The position numbers and the translations under genes were made by a program. The notes beneath the pieces are model-generated. The model saw only the letters and a program-made list of their open reading frames with translations. It made no database searches and had not been told where the DNA came from. DNA of 27,433 nt from SAR116 cluster bacterium (GTDB taxonomy: Bacteria; Pseudomonadota; Alphaproteobacteria; Puniceispirillales; GCA-002684695), in NCBI GenBank assembly GCA_002684695.1, contig NYVQ01000026.1, positions 6,184 to 33,616 on the forward strand. Direction: 5' to 3'. Below are positions 7,410 through 15,207 of this stretch, piece by piece. How positions within the stretch are numbered: the first letter of the stretch is position 1; each line of letters starts with the position of its first letter.

Positions 7410-7554
7410 ATGATCTAAATTTTTATTTTTTTTGAAAGATATGATAAAACTCCAACATAAATATAAAATTTTACATATAATATGTGATGATATTATTAAT
7501 TGGAAGTCAGTTTATAAAATTATTTTAATAATTTAAAATGTTCAGCTTTTTACA

Positions 7555-8274
7555 ATGAATATTTGGGGTAAAGTTATTGGTGGAGCGGCAGGTTTTGCCA
7601 TAGGAGGTCCTATAGGTGCTCTTTTAGGTGCTGTTGCAGGTCATGCTATTGATACTAAAGTACTGCCTTCTTATAAGAATAGTGAAGATAATTATAAGAG
7701 TATTGTTTTTACAGCAGGTGTAATAGCACTTTCAGCTAAAATGGCTAAAGCTGACGGAAAAGTTTCCCAAATAGAAATATTAACTTTTAGAAAACTTGTT
7801 AACATACCCAAAAATAATATTAGTCAAGTAAGTAAACTTTGGGAACTTGCAAAAGAAACAACAGACGGATACGAGCTTTATGCAAAGCAAATTTACTCTC
7901 TTTTTAAATCACAACACTCTATATTAGAGAAAATTATGGACCTACTATTTGAGATAGCAAAATCAGATGGCATAATTAAGCCTGAAGAACATGTATATTT
8001 GAAAAATGTCTCGGATGTTTTTGGATTTAATGAAAAAACTTTTAATCAACTTCTTTCTTTACATAAAATAGAGAGTAATCCATTTGAAATTTTAGGAGTA
8101 AAAATGTCAGACGATATAAGTGAAATTCGAAAAAAGTGGAAGAAGATGGTTAAAAATAATCATCCTGATTTATTAATTGGTCAAGGTATGCCTATAGAAT
8201 TTATAGAGTCAGCAAATCAAAAAATAGCAACAATAAATTCTGCTTTTGAAGAAATAAAAAAATTAAAAGACTAA
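7555..8274 (+). CDS. DjlA-like co-chaperone (TerB-like domain plus C-terminal J domain)
   Basis: Expected to recruit and stimulate DnaK through its J domain. The N-terminus (residues 1-33) is a Gly/Ala-rich hydrophobic segment (GGAAGFAIGGPIGALLGAVAG) that could anchor it in the inner membrane or insert as a hairpin. A TerB-like helical domain covers about 48-165, with ADGKVSQIE and SDGIIKPEE as its paired acidic motifs. The J domain (about 173-239) retains the HPD motif at 202-204. The length of 239 residues is usual for alphaproteobacterial DjlA/DjiA proteins. No good ribosome binding site precedes ATG 7555. It lies upstream of the RNase P RNA and mraZ, a neighbourhood I recall from other alphaproteobacteria. 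Confidence 0.88.
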   Translation: MNIWGKVIGGAAGFAIGGPIGALLGAVAGHAIDTKVLPSYKNSEDNYKSIVFTAGVIALSAKMAKADGKVSQIEILTFRKLVNIPKNNISQVSKLWELAKETTDGYELYAKQIYSLFKSQHSILEKIMDLLFEIAKSDGIIKPEEHVYLKNVSDVFGFNEKTFNQLLSLHKIESNPFEILGVKMSDDISEIRKKWKKMVKNNHPDLLIGQGMPIEFIESANQKIATINSAFEEIKKLKD

Positions 8275-8293
8275 ATATTTATGAATTTAATTT

Positions 8294-8332
8294 AATTGAC
8301 AACTTCAATTGACAATATAATTAAATTATAGT
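8294..8332 (+). promoter_or_regulatory. Probable rnpB promoter region with duplicated TTGACA boxes
   Basis: AATTGACAA occurs twice, at 8294-8302 and 8307-8315, so two consensus TTGACA boxes lie 13 bases apart. Two -10-like boxes follow: TATAAT (8316-8321) and TATAGT (8327-8332). TATAGT would start RNA near 8339, at the 5' end of the RNase P RNA. Neither TTGACA has the standard 16-18-base spacing to either -10, so the exact pair in use is unclear. Confidence 0.5.
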
Positions 8333-8340
8333 TTTCTTAA

Positions 8341-8704
8341 AATGGTAGGTTATTGGATAGTCGCTGAAAAAATCAGAGGAAAGTCCGGGCTCCACAAGAC
8401 AATGATGCCGGGTAACACCCGGCTAGAATTTATTCTAAGGGAAAGTGCAACAGAAAAAATACCGCCAATAATTGGTAAGGTTGAAATGGTGAGGTAAGAG
8501 CTCACCGCAATTATGGCAACATAATTGGCTATGTAAACCCCATCAGGAGCAAAACCATATAGAGGTGAGAGCTTTTAAAGCTGAATGTCTTGATAAATCA
8601 CCTGGGTAGGTTGCTTGAAATTATTAGTAATAATGATTCCAGATGAATGACTATCGTTAATAGCATTATTAATACAGAACCCGGCTTATAGATAACTTAC
8701 CATT
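8341..8704 (+). ncRNA. rnpB: RNase P RNA, bacterial type A
   Basis: The catalytic RNA of RNase P, which removes tRNA 5' leaders. Conserved blocks are clear: GAGGAAAGTCCGGGCTCC (8376-8393, conserved region I), GGGAAAGTGCAACAGAAA in the 8440-8460 region, the GAGGTAAGAGCTCACCG block near 8491-8507, GGAGCAAAACCATATAG near 8547, and ACAGAACCCGGCTTATAG (8674-8691, conserved region V). The terminal P1 helix pairs AATGGTAGGTTAT (8341-8353) with ATAACTTACCATT (8692-8704) with one G-U, which sets the ends to within a few bases. About 364 bases is usual. No clear intrinsic terminator follows, only AT-rich sequence with T runs. Confidence 0.97.
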
Positions 8705-8765
8705 TATTTTAATAAAAAGAACAAAATATGAACAAATTTTATTTTATTTTTCTAAAATTAATCTA

Positions 8766-8793
8766 TTGACTTTTACATAACAAACCATAAAAT
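8766..8793 (+). promoter_or_regulatory. mraZ (dcw operon) promoter
   Basis: TTGACT (8766-8771) and TAAAAT (8788-8793) are separated by 16 bases, each one mismatch from consensus, giving a start near 8800 and a leader of about 40 bases. It is the only good promoter seen ahead of the 17-gene cluster. It overlaps the CCCAT repeats described separately. Confidence 0.7.
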
Positions 8794-8820
8794 CCCATAA
8801 TTACCCATGTAATCCCATGG
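8784..8820 (+). promoter_or_regulatory. Probable MraZ operator: four 10-bp-phased CCCAT repeats
   Basis: ACCAT, CCCAT, CCCAT and CCCAT cores lie at 8784, 8794, 8804 and 8814, exactly 10 bases apart. On the minus strand this reads TGGGA-N5-TGGGT-N5-TGGGA-N5-TGG, the same TGGGN-N5 architecture known for the E. coli MraZ site, but on the opposite strand. The boxes cover the -10 and the expected transcription start, so binding should block the promoter. This implies autorepression of mraZ and the dcw genes. Confidence 0.8.
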
Positions 8821-8831
8821 AACACAATTTT

Positions 8832-8836
8832 GGAGG
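8832..8836 (+). promoter_or_regulatory. Ribosome binding site that fixes the mraZ GTG start
   Basis: GGAGG (8832-8836) is 5 bases upstream of GTG 8842. A longer frame from TTG 8830 would place this site inside the coding region and has no ribosome binding site of its own. Confidence 0.8.
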
Positions 8837-8841
8837 CTGCT

Positions 8842-9309
8842 GTGGACCTATTTTTGTCCACTTTTGAAACTAAGATAGATAAAAAGGGTAGAATCTCTAT
8901 ACCTGCAAGATATAGGTCTTTACTAGAAAAAAGTAAGGAGGATTTAATTCTTTTTACCACTCCAGAAACAAGTCATATTCAGGGTTGTGGCAATAACTAT
9001 ATTAATCGGTTATGGGAAACCAATCTTGAACTAGATCAAATATCTAATGAAGCATTGTATATACAAGATATAATGTCTGATTCTGTTCACGTGAAGATTG
9101 ATCCAGATGGAAGAATTTTACTTTCAAATAAACATATAGAGATGGCAAGGCTCAGTGAAAGCGTTTTATTTGCAGGCAGAGGAGAAACCTTCCAGATTTG
9201 GAATCCAGAACGATTTATTGAAAAAAAAGAAGAACGTGCAAAAAAAATTATCTTATCTGGGCCTCAATCATTGATGCTAAAAAACCAAAAAAATTACTCT
9301 AATGAATAA
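8842..9309 (+). CDS. mraZ: Transcriptional regulator MraZ
   Basis: DNA-binding repressor of the division and cell wall cluster, a ring-forming oligomer of SpoVT/AbrB-like folds. Two half-domains each carry the DxxGR signature: DKKGR at residues 13-17 and DPDGR at 87-91. About 155 residues is usual. GTG 8842 is chosen because GGAGG stands 5 bases before it and the resulting N-terminus (MDLFLSTFETKID) fits the family. The last 8 bases overlap rsmH. The phased repeats over the promoter upstream are its likely target. It is the first gene of the cluster and is probably transcribed together with everything to ftsZ. Confidence 0.94.
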   Translation: MDLFLSTFETKIDKKGRISIPARYRSLLEKSKEDLILFTTPETSHIQGCGNNYINRLWETNLELDQISNEALYIQDIMSDSVHVKIDPDGRILLSNKHIEMARLSESVLFAGRGETFQIWNPERFIEKKEERAKKIILSGPQSLMLKNQKNYSNE

Positions 9310-10255
9310 AGAGCTTAGACATATTCCAGTTTTGTTAAATGAAACTATACAAAATTTAAATCTCATTGATAATGGAACATATGTTGATGCTACTCTGGGC
9401 ATGGGTGGATATACCGAGAGAATACTTAGTCTATCAAATTGTAAACTCGTTTCCATTGATAGAGACCCACTTGCAATAGAAAATGCTACAGAATTAAAAA
9501 AAAGGTTTGGGGAAAGGCTTCATGTTGTAAATGGACTTTTTTCGAATTTAGATCAAATTCTGAAAAAGTTAAGTATTCCAAAAATCAATGGAATAACTTT
9601 TGATTTTGGTGTTTCATCACCTCAAATTGATGATCCTACAAGGGGATTTAGTTTTAGATATAATAGTGCACTTGATATGAGAATGGGGAGAAATGAATTT
9701 TCCGCAACAGATTTTATAAATGATAGTGATGCAGATTTAATCGAAAAAATTCTACGGGAATATGGAGAGGAGAAACAGGCACGCAGACTCTCAAAAGCGA
9801 TTTTTAACTCAAAACCAATTCAAACAACAAAAGAATTATCACAAATAGTCTATTCCATCTTAGGAAACCCAAAAAAAGATAAAATAGACCCAGCAACAAG
9901 AACTTTCCAGGCTATAAGAATTGCAGTTAATAACGAACTGGAGGAGATTAGATTGGGTCTTGCAACTGCAATAAAGTATTTAGCACCAAAAGGTCGAATT
10001 CTTGCTGTTTCTTTTCATTCCCTTGAAGATAGAATAGTTAAAAGATTTTTCACTGAAAACAGCTCTTTAAAAAGAAATATTAATAGGCATTTACCTCCTT
10101 CTGAAAATGAAGTGCCAAAACTAAAGGTAGTAACTAAAAAACCTATTTTGCCTAAAGATAGAGAAATAAATGACAATCCAAGATCAAGGTCTGCAAAGCT
10201 TAGAGTTGCTGAAAAAGTAACGTCATTGTTGCAATCTGATTCGAGGGCTGCCTAA
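9302..10255 (+). CDS. rsmH: 16S rRNA (cytosine(1402)-N4)-methyltransferase RsmH
   Basis: Methylates N4 of C1402 in the decoding centre of 16S rRNA with S-adenosylmethionine. Formerly mraW. HIPVLLNETI near the N-terminus, VDATLGMGGYTERIL (motif I), FDFGVSSPQIDDPTRGFSF and AVSFHSLEDRIVKRFF are family hallmarks. The length of 317 residues is normal. ATG 9302 lies inside the end of mraZ (8-base overlap), and the stop overlaps ftsL by one base (TAATG). It is second in the cluster, as in most bacteria. Confidence 0.97.
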   Translation: MNKELRHIPVLLNETIQNLNLIDNGTYVDATLGMGGYTERILSLSNCKLVSIDRDPLAIENATELKKRFGERLHVVNGLFSNLDQILKKLSIPKINGITFDFGVSSPQIDDPTRGFSFRYNSALDMRMGRNEFSATDFINDSDADLIEKILREYGEEKQARRLSKAIFNSKPIQTTKELSQIVYSILGNPKKDKIDPATRTFQAIRIAVNNELEEIRLGLATAIKYLAPKGRILAVSFHSLEDRIVKRFFTENSSLKRNINRHLPPSENEVPKLKVVTKKPILPKDREINDNPRSRSAKLRVAEKVTSLLQSDSRAA

Positions 10256-10608
10256 TGTGGAAATTGAGTATTTTATGTAGTTTCATAGCTATTATAACAG
10301 GAATTATTCTTAATGTTATTTCAAACTCTATTCAAAATAAACAAGCTCACTTGGTAAAACTTGAAAAACAAATCAATGAGAAAAAGGAAAAATTAAGAAT
10401 TTTAGAAACAGAATGGGAATACCACACCCATCCAAAAAAGCTTATGGAAATTGCAGAAAATGAACTTGGGATGTCTTCAAGAGAGGTAGATCAAATAGGA
10501 CAAATAAAAATGTTTAAAATAAGAGGGTCTGCATGGACAATGGGTGGGCTATCGACAGAAAGTCTTTTGAAAACTCATTTTGAAAAATCTAATGGAAAGA
10601 TGAACTAA
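10255..10608 (+). CDS. ftsL: Cell division protein FtsL
   Basis: Small bitopic divisome protein that pairs with a FtsB-like partner and links early and late division proteins and FtsWI activation. One membrane helix (about residues 4-24) follows a two-residue cytosolic end. A Lys/Glu-rich coiled coil runs about 28-62 (KLEKQINEKKEKLRILETEW), then the HTHPKKLMEIAENELGM segment, which is typical of alphaproteobacterial FtsL. At 117 residues it is normal. Sequence conservation in this family is low, so position between rsmH and ftsI is important evidence. Its stop codon directly abuts the ftsI ATG. Confidence 0.9.
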   Translation: MWKLSILCSFIAIITGIILNVISNSIQNKQAHLVKLEKQINEKKEKLRILETEWEYHTHPKKLMEIAENELGMSSREVDQIGQIKMFKIRGSAWTMGGLSTESLLKTHFEKSNGKMN

Positions 10609-12297
10609 ATGTGGTCTAATGAAAATTTTATTCTTGCCCCTCTAGAAGTTAAAAGGGCTCGCAAAAGACTTTTCTTTTCTTTTCTATTTATTTTTTCAAT
10701 TTTTTTCAGCATTTTTTTTCAAGTGCTTTCTTTCCCCTTACAAGAAAAAAATAAGCTTCTATTGGCTAATCAAATTACAAACGGATTAAATAGAGCAAAT
10801 ATTGTTGATAGAAATGGCAGTTTAATGGCAACTTCAATTCCGGCATGGTCTATTTCTGCACACCCCCATGAAGTATTGGAGCCAAGACAATCTGCAATCA
10901 CCTTACATAAATTGATGCCAGAAAAGAGTCTGGAGTTTTTAACAAAGCAATTGGAGTCGAATAGTAAATATGTTGAAATAGACAGGGTTTCAAGTCCAAG
11001 AAGGATTGACTTGATACTTAATTCTGGTGTAACGGGTATTCATTTTTCAAAGACTCAAACAAGATTATATCCCAAGGGCAATCTAGCTTCTCATATATTA
11101 GGCAATGTTAATCGAGATGGAATAGGTTTAGCTGGTATCGAGCACGAGATGGATGACAAACTGAAATCTAATCTGAATTCAGTTCAACTGACAATAGATA
11201 CTAATATACAATATATTCTGGAAACAGAAATCAAAAAACAAATCAAATTTTTTGAGGCAAAATCTGCTGCTGGTATAGTTTTAAATGTTACTAATGGTGA
11301 GATTTTAGCAATTAGTTCATACCCAACTTTTGATGTTAACTTTTTTGGTGAGGCATCTTCCAATCAAAAATTCAATAGAGCAACATTTGGAAATTATGAT
11401 ATGGGCTCAACATTTAAATTGATTAATACAGCAATTGCTATTGATAGTGGAAAAGTAAAATTAGAAGAAAAATTTAATACAACGAAACCTTTGAAATTTG
11501 GTAGACATAGGATTGATGATTTTAGATATCTAGATAAGCCTGCCAATGTTGCTGAAATTTTAGTTAATTCTTCAAATATAGGTTCAGCACTTATTGCTGA
11601 AAGAATTGGACCCGAAACCCAAAAACATTATTTTGATTTACTTGAACTTACAAAAAAACCTGACTTGCCATTATTAGAGGTGTCAAAACCAATTTTTAAT
11701 AGTAAATGGCCTAGACTAACTTCAATAACTGCTTCATATGGGTATGGAATTGCTGTATCACCAATTCAACTTGCTAGTGCAATTTCATGTATATTTAATG
11801 ATGGAAAATTTATAACTCCTAAACTAATTAAAAATAAAAATGAAATTATTAAAAAAAGAGTTTTCAGCAAAAAAACATCGCTAACAATGAGAAAACTTGC
11901 TAGAGCAGTTGTAACTCATCCAGACGGTTCTGGAAAAAAAGCAAATGCATATGGCTATCTAGTTGGAGGCAAAACTGGGACTGCTGAAATTATTTCTAAC
12001 TCTGGTGGCTTCAAAAAAAATGCTAACTTAAGTTCATTTATTGGTGCTTTCCCTATAAATGCCCCAAAATTTTTAGTTTTAGTTTTAATTGAAGAACCCA
12101 AACCCCAATTCCAAAAACTAAAGCACAATTATACAACAGGAGGTCAAGTTGCTGCACCAGTTGTTAGAAAAATCATTCAGAAAATAGCTCCAATATTAAA
12201 TGTCCACCCTATTGTCAAAAATTTGCCTAAAATTGAACAAACATTAAAGCTTGATATTCTCTATGATAATTCAAAGGTTAAAAATGCATCTCTCTGA
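10609..12297 (+). CDS. ftsI: Septal peptidoglycan transpeptidase FtsI (PBP3)
   Basis: Class B penicillin-binding protein that crosslinks septal peptidoglycan, working with FtsW. A single N-terminal membrane helix (about residues 20-42) is followed by a non-catalytic dimerisation domain (NRANIVDRNGSLMATS near 61-76). The transpeptidase domain carries STFK (267-270, nucleophile Ser267), SSN (321-323) and KTGTAE (455-460). The YDMGSTFK form of the first motif is usual in alphaproteobacteria. The length of 562 residues is normal. The last 14 bases overlap murE from its likely start. Confidence 0.97.
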   Translation: MWSNENFILAPLEVKRARKRLFFSFLFIFSIFFSIFFQVLSFPLQEKNKLLLANQITNGLNRANIVDRNGSLMATSIPAWSISAHPHEVLEPRQSAITLHKLMPEKSLEFLTKQLESNSKYVEIDRVSSPRRIDLILNSGVTGIHFSKTQTRLYPKGNLASHILGNVNRDGIGLAGIEHEMDDKLKSNLNSVQLTIDTNIQYILETEIKKQIKFFEAKSAAGIVLNVTNGEILAISSYPTFDVNFFGEASSNQKFNRATFGNYDMGSTFKLINTAIAIDSGKVKLEEKFNTTKPLKFGRHRIDDFRYLDKPANVAEILVNSSNIGSALIAERIGPETQKHYFDLLELTKKPDLPLLEVSKPIFNSKWPRLTSITASYGYGIAVSPIQLASAISCIFNDGKFITPKLIKNKNEIIKKRVFSKKTSLTMRKLARAVVTHPDGSGKKANAYGYLVGGKTGTAEIISNSGGFKKNANLSSFIGAFPINAPKFLVLVLIEEPKPQFQKLKHNYTTGGQVAAPVVRKIIQKIAPILNVHPIVKNLPKIEQTLKLDILYDNSKVKNASL

Positions 12298-13759
12298 TTT
12301 CAAAATTCCAGATCTTATATTACCTGAAAATGCTGATGAAATTCCTATTAAATCTATAACATCAGATAGTAGATACTCTACACAAGATTGTATGTTTATA
12401 GCAATTAAAGGAAATAATAAAGATGGTCATGATTACATAGATGAAGCAATATCAGGGGGAGCCAGCAACGTATTAGTTGATTATAAATACAAAAAATTAA
12501 AAGGGTTTCCAGTTGCTAAAGCAAAAAATGTTCGTAAAGCATTGGCACTAATTTCTTCAATTTACTACAGTAAACAACCCAACACTGTGGCTGCCGTAAC
12601 AGGAACGAATGGCAAAACTTCTGTATGTAGTTTTTTAAATCAAATATGGAAAATTAATAAATTTAAATCAGCCTCTTTAGGCACCTTAGGTTTAAAATCA
12701 AATCCAACATTAAATTCATCTAAAAATATTCAAAATAATTTAACAACGCAAGACCCTGTAACTCTACATAATTGTATTTCTGAACTCAAACTAAAAGGTA
12801 TTGACCTGCTAGCATTGGAAGCATCCTCTCATGGATTAGAGCAGCATAGGCTTGATGGAGTAAAAATTTCATTGGCATGCTTTACAAATTTATCACACGA
12901 TCATTTAGATTATCATAAATCAATTGAAAATTATAAAAATCAAAAATTTAGACTTTTCAAGGAGCTCCTTCAAGATGGGGGTACTGCAGTAATAAATATT
13001 GATGATAAGTACGGCAAAGAATTATCACACATGATCAAAGGCAGAAATATTAATATTGTAACTTATGGAAAATCAAAAGAAGCAAAATGGAAAATAGATG
13101 AAATTTTAGATATAAATGGTTACAAGACATTAGCAGTATCTATTTCTGGAAAAAAATTCGTACTTTCCACTGCTTTAAATAGTAATTTCCAAGTTCTCAA
13201 CGTTATAGCAGCAGCAGCACTTGCTGTTGCGAGTGGAGTTTCGTTAGACCATGCATTAAATACTTTGCCGAACATTGTGACACCAGATGGTAGAATGCAA
13301 GAGCTAATTTCTCTTAAAGGAGCAAAAATTTATATAGATTTCTGTCATACACCAGACGCACTCAAAAATATTTTAGAAGAGAAAAATAATAGCACAGGAA
13401 AGGTTTTTTTAGTTATTGGGTGTGGTGGCAATAGAGATACTAAAAAGAGAAAAATGATTGGTAAGATTGCTAGTATGTATAGTTACAAGTCAATTATCAC
13501 TGATGATAATCCAAGAAATGAAAATCCAAAAAAAATTAGAAGTGAAATTTTAGATGGCGGTTTAAAAAATAAAAATAATTTGATCGAAATACAAGATAGG
13601 AAACAAGCTATAAAAAAAGTATTGGAAGAGGCTGAAATTTCTGATGTTGTTATAATCGCAGGCAAGGGTCATGAACAGTTCCAAATATATAATGATAAAA
13701 AAATTCCACATAACGATTTTGAATTTTGTAAATCTCTTATTAGTGGGGGGGGATTATAA
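12284..13759 (+). CDS. murE: UDP-MurNAc-tripeptide synthetase MurE (meso-diaminopimelate-adding)
   Basis: Adds meso-diaminopimelate to UDP-MurNAc-L-Ala-D-Glu with ATP in the cytosol. The P-loop GTNGKT is at residues 107-112, the probable carbamoylated Lys in YKNQK is at 221, and DNPR (408-411) is the determinant for diaminopimelate rather than lysine. Start ATG 12284 is chosen because AAAGG lies a few bases upstream and MHLSDF fits. The frame is open from 12251, but that adds 11 residues deep in ftsI. This gives 491 residues. The gene ends with a run of eight G (13745-13752) encoding GGG and overlaps murF by one base (TAATG). Confidence 0.96.
   Translation: MHLSDFKIPDLILPENADEIPIKSITSDSRYSTQDCMFIAIKGNNKDGHDYIDEAISGGASNVLVDYKYKKLKGFPVAKAKNVRKALALISSIYYSKQPNTVAAVTGTNGKTSVCSFLNQIWKINKFKSASLGTLGLKSNPTLNSSKNIQNNLTTQDPVTLHNCISELKLKGIDLLALEASSHGLEQHRLDGVKISLACFTNLSHDHLDYHKSIENYKNQKFRLFKELLQDGGTAVINIDDKYGKELSHMIKGRNINIVTYGKSKEAKWKIDEILDINGYKTLAVSISGKKFVLSTALNSNFQVLNVIAAAALAVASGVSLDHALNTLPNIVTPDGRMQELISLKGAKIYIDFCHTPDALKNILEEKNNSTGKVFLVIGCGGNRDTKKRKMIGKIASMYSYKSIITDDNPRNENPKKIRSEILDGGLKNKNNLIEIQDRKQAIKKVLEEAEISDVVIIAGKGHEQFQIYNDKKIPHNDFEFCKSLISGGGL
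13745..13752 (+). repeat. Run of eight G at the murE/murF junction
   Basis: G8 encodes Gly-Gly-Gly near the murE C-terminus and lies 6 bases before the murF ATG, so it may double as a weak ribosome binding site. A shift into the -1 frame here enters the murF frame without meeting a stop. Long G tracts are rare in this AT-rich DNA. Confidence 0.9.
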
Positions 13760-15207
13760 TGCCCATAGATCTCTGGAATTCGATTGAACTTTGCAGTGCT
13801 GTTCAAGGGCAATTGAATAATAATAAAAATTGGAATGCTAATAGTATTAGCATTGATTCAAGAGTTATAAAAACTGGTGATGTTTTCTTTGCTATAAAGG
13901 GTAACAAAAATGATGGCCATGACTATATAAACAAAGCATTTGAAAATGGCGCCACTGCATGTGTAGTAAATAAGTCATTTAAAGAAATTAATCAAAATCG
14001 AAATTTAGTATTTGTAGAGGACACTCTCAAGGCTCTACAGCTTCTAGGCTCTAAACGAAGAGCAATATCAAATCTTAGATTAATTGCGCTTACTGGCAGT
14101 GTAGGCAAAACCACAACAAAGGATTTCTTATCATCCATCTTAAATAAAAAATTCAATTGTTATTCAAATGAAGGGAATCTAAATAATAAATTTGGCGTAC
14201 CGCTATCACTGTCCCGAATTCCTCGAAATACTGAAATTGCTGTTCAAGAAATGGGAATGTCATTTCCAAAAGAAATAAAATTCCTTTCCGATCTAGCAAA
14301 ACCAGATATTGGCATAATAACATCTATTGGAGGCTCTCACCTTCAAAATTTTAAAAATGTTAAGGAAATTGCATATGCAAAATCTGAAATTTTTAGTGGC
14401 ATGAAAAAAAATGGGGTTATAATTTTACCTGCTGATTCTGTCCATTTAGATATTTTGAAATCAGAGGCCAAAAACTACGGATTAAGTAATATTTTACTCT
14501 TTGGAAAAGCAGATAAAGCTGACTGCAAGATTTTATCAGCTAAAGTAAATTATAATACTATTTCCATTACAATTATGTTTATGGGGAAAAAAGTTGATTA
14601 TAAAATTTATAGTCATCAATTACATAATGCAAATAACTCAGCAGCTGCAATTTTGGGAGCTATAGTAGCTGGCTTTACGATTGATGAAATTTCTGGAGAG
14701 TTCCCAGAATTAATTGGGTCAAAAGGAAGGGGGGGAATATATTACTTGAACCATCCTTCTGGATCGAAAGTTACAATAATTGATGACTCATATAATGCAA
14801 GTTTTGAATCAACAGAATCCGCTTTAAGGTCAATCAGAAACTTATCTCTATCACCACCTGTGTTAGTTTTGGGTGACATGCTTGAATTGGGAAAATTTTC
14901 ATCCTATGAGCATCAAAAATTGATTCCTATAATAGAGGGCATTAAGCCAAGGCTTATAGTTGCCATCGGTAATCAAATGTCTGTAATTAGTAAATATTTG
15001 AAATCAAATTTTGAAACTTTTTGCTTTAAGGACGCTAAAGCAGCTAAAAATATTGTTCCTAAGTTAATTAAAAATAATGATCTGATTTTAATTAAAGGAT
15101 CTAATGGTATGAAGCTAGATTTAATTATCGACGGAATAAATCGTCATTTTGAAACCTTAAGCAACCAAGATTATTTTACTGAAATGGGTAAAAATTATGT
15201 TATATGA
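13759..15207 (+). CDS. murF: UDP-MurNAc-pentapeptide synthetase MurF
   Basis: Adds D-Ala-D-Ala to UDP-MurNAc-tripeptide, completing the cytosolic precursor; its dipeptide substrate comes from Ddl encoded downstream. The ATP-binding loop TGSVGKTTTK is at residues 112-121. NEGNLNNKFGVPLSL, QEMGMSFPKEI and DDSYNASFES are family motifs. The 482-residue length is usual. A seven-G run occurs at 14729-14735 within KGRGG. The start overlaps the murE stop, and the end overlaps mraY by 11 bases. Confidence 0.97.
   Translation: MPIDLWNSIELCSAVQGQLNNNKNWNANSISIDSRVIKTGDVFFAIKGNKNDGHDYINKAFENGATACVVNKSFKEINQNRNLVFVEDTLKALQLLGSKRRAISNLRLIALTGSVGKTTTKDFLSSILNKKFNCYSNEGNLNNKFGVPLSLSRIPRNTEIAVQEMGMSFPKEIKFLSDLAKPDIGIITSIGGSHLQNFKNVKEIAYAKSEIFSGMKKNGVIILPADSVHLDILKSEAKNYGLSNILLFGKADKADCKILSAKVNYNTISITIMFMGKKVDYKIYSHQLHNANNSAAAILGAIVAGFTIDEISGEFPELIGSKGRGGIYYLNHPSGSKVTIIDDSYNASFESTESALRSIRNLSLSPPVLVLGDMLELGKFSSYEHQKLIPIIEGIKPRLIVAIGNQMSVISKYLKSNFETFCFKDAKAAKNIVPKLIKNNDLILIKGSNGMKLDLIIDGINRHFETLSNQDYFTEMGKNYVI

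Noticed and set aside
7537..7557. Six-codon upstream ORF (MFSFLQ) overlapping the djlA-like start
   Set aside because: No ribosome binding site and too short to distinguish from chance in AT-rich sequence.
8705..8760. Intrinsic terminator after rnpB
   Set aside because: Only weak A/T pairing and short T runs are present; no stable hairpin.
8830..8841. Longer mraZ starting at TTG 8830
   Set aside because: The GGAGG ribosome binding site would lie inside the gene; GTG 8842 is correctly spaced and gives the usual N-terminus.
12251..12283. Longer murE starting at ATG 12251
   Set aside because: It would overlap ftsI by 47 bases without a ribosome binding site; ATG 12284 fits the family better.
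14729..14735. G7 run inside murF as a second slippage site
   Set aside because: It encodes the conserved Arg-Gly-Gly region, and a shift there has no productive frame that I can see.
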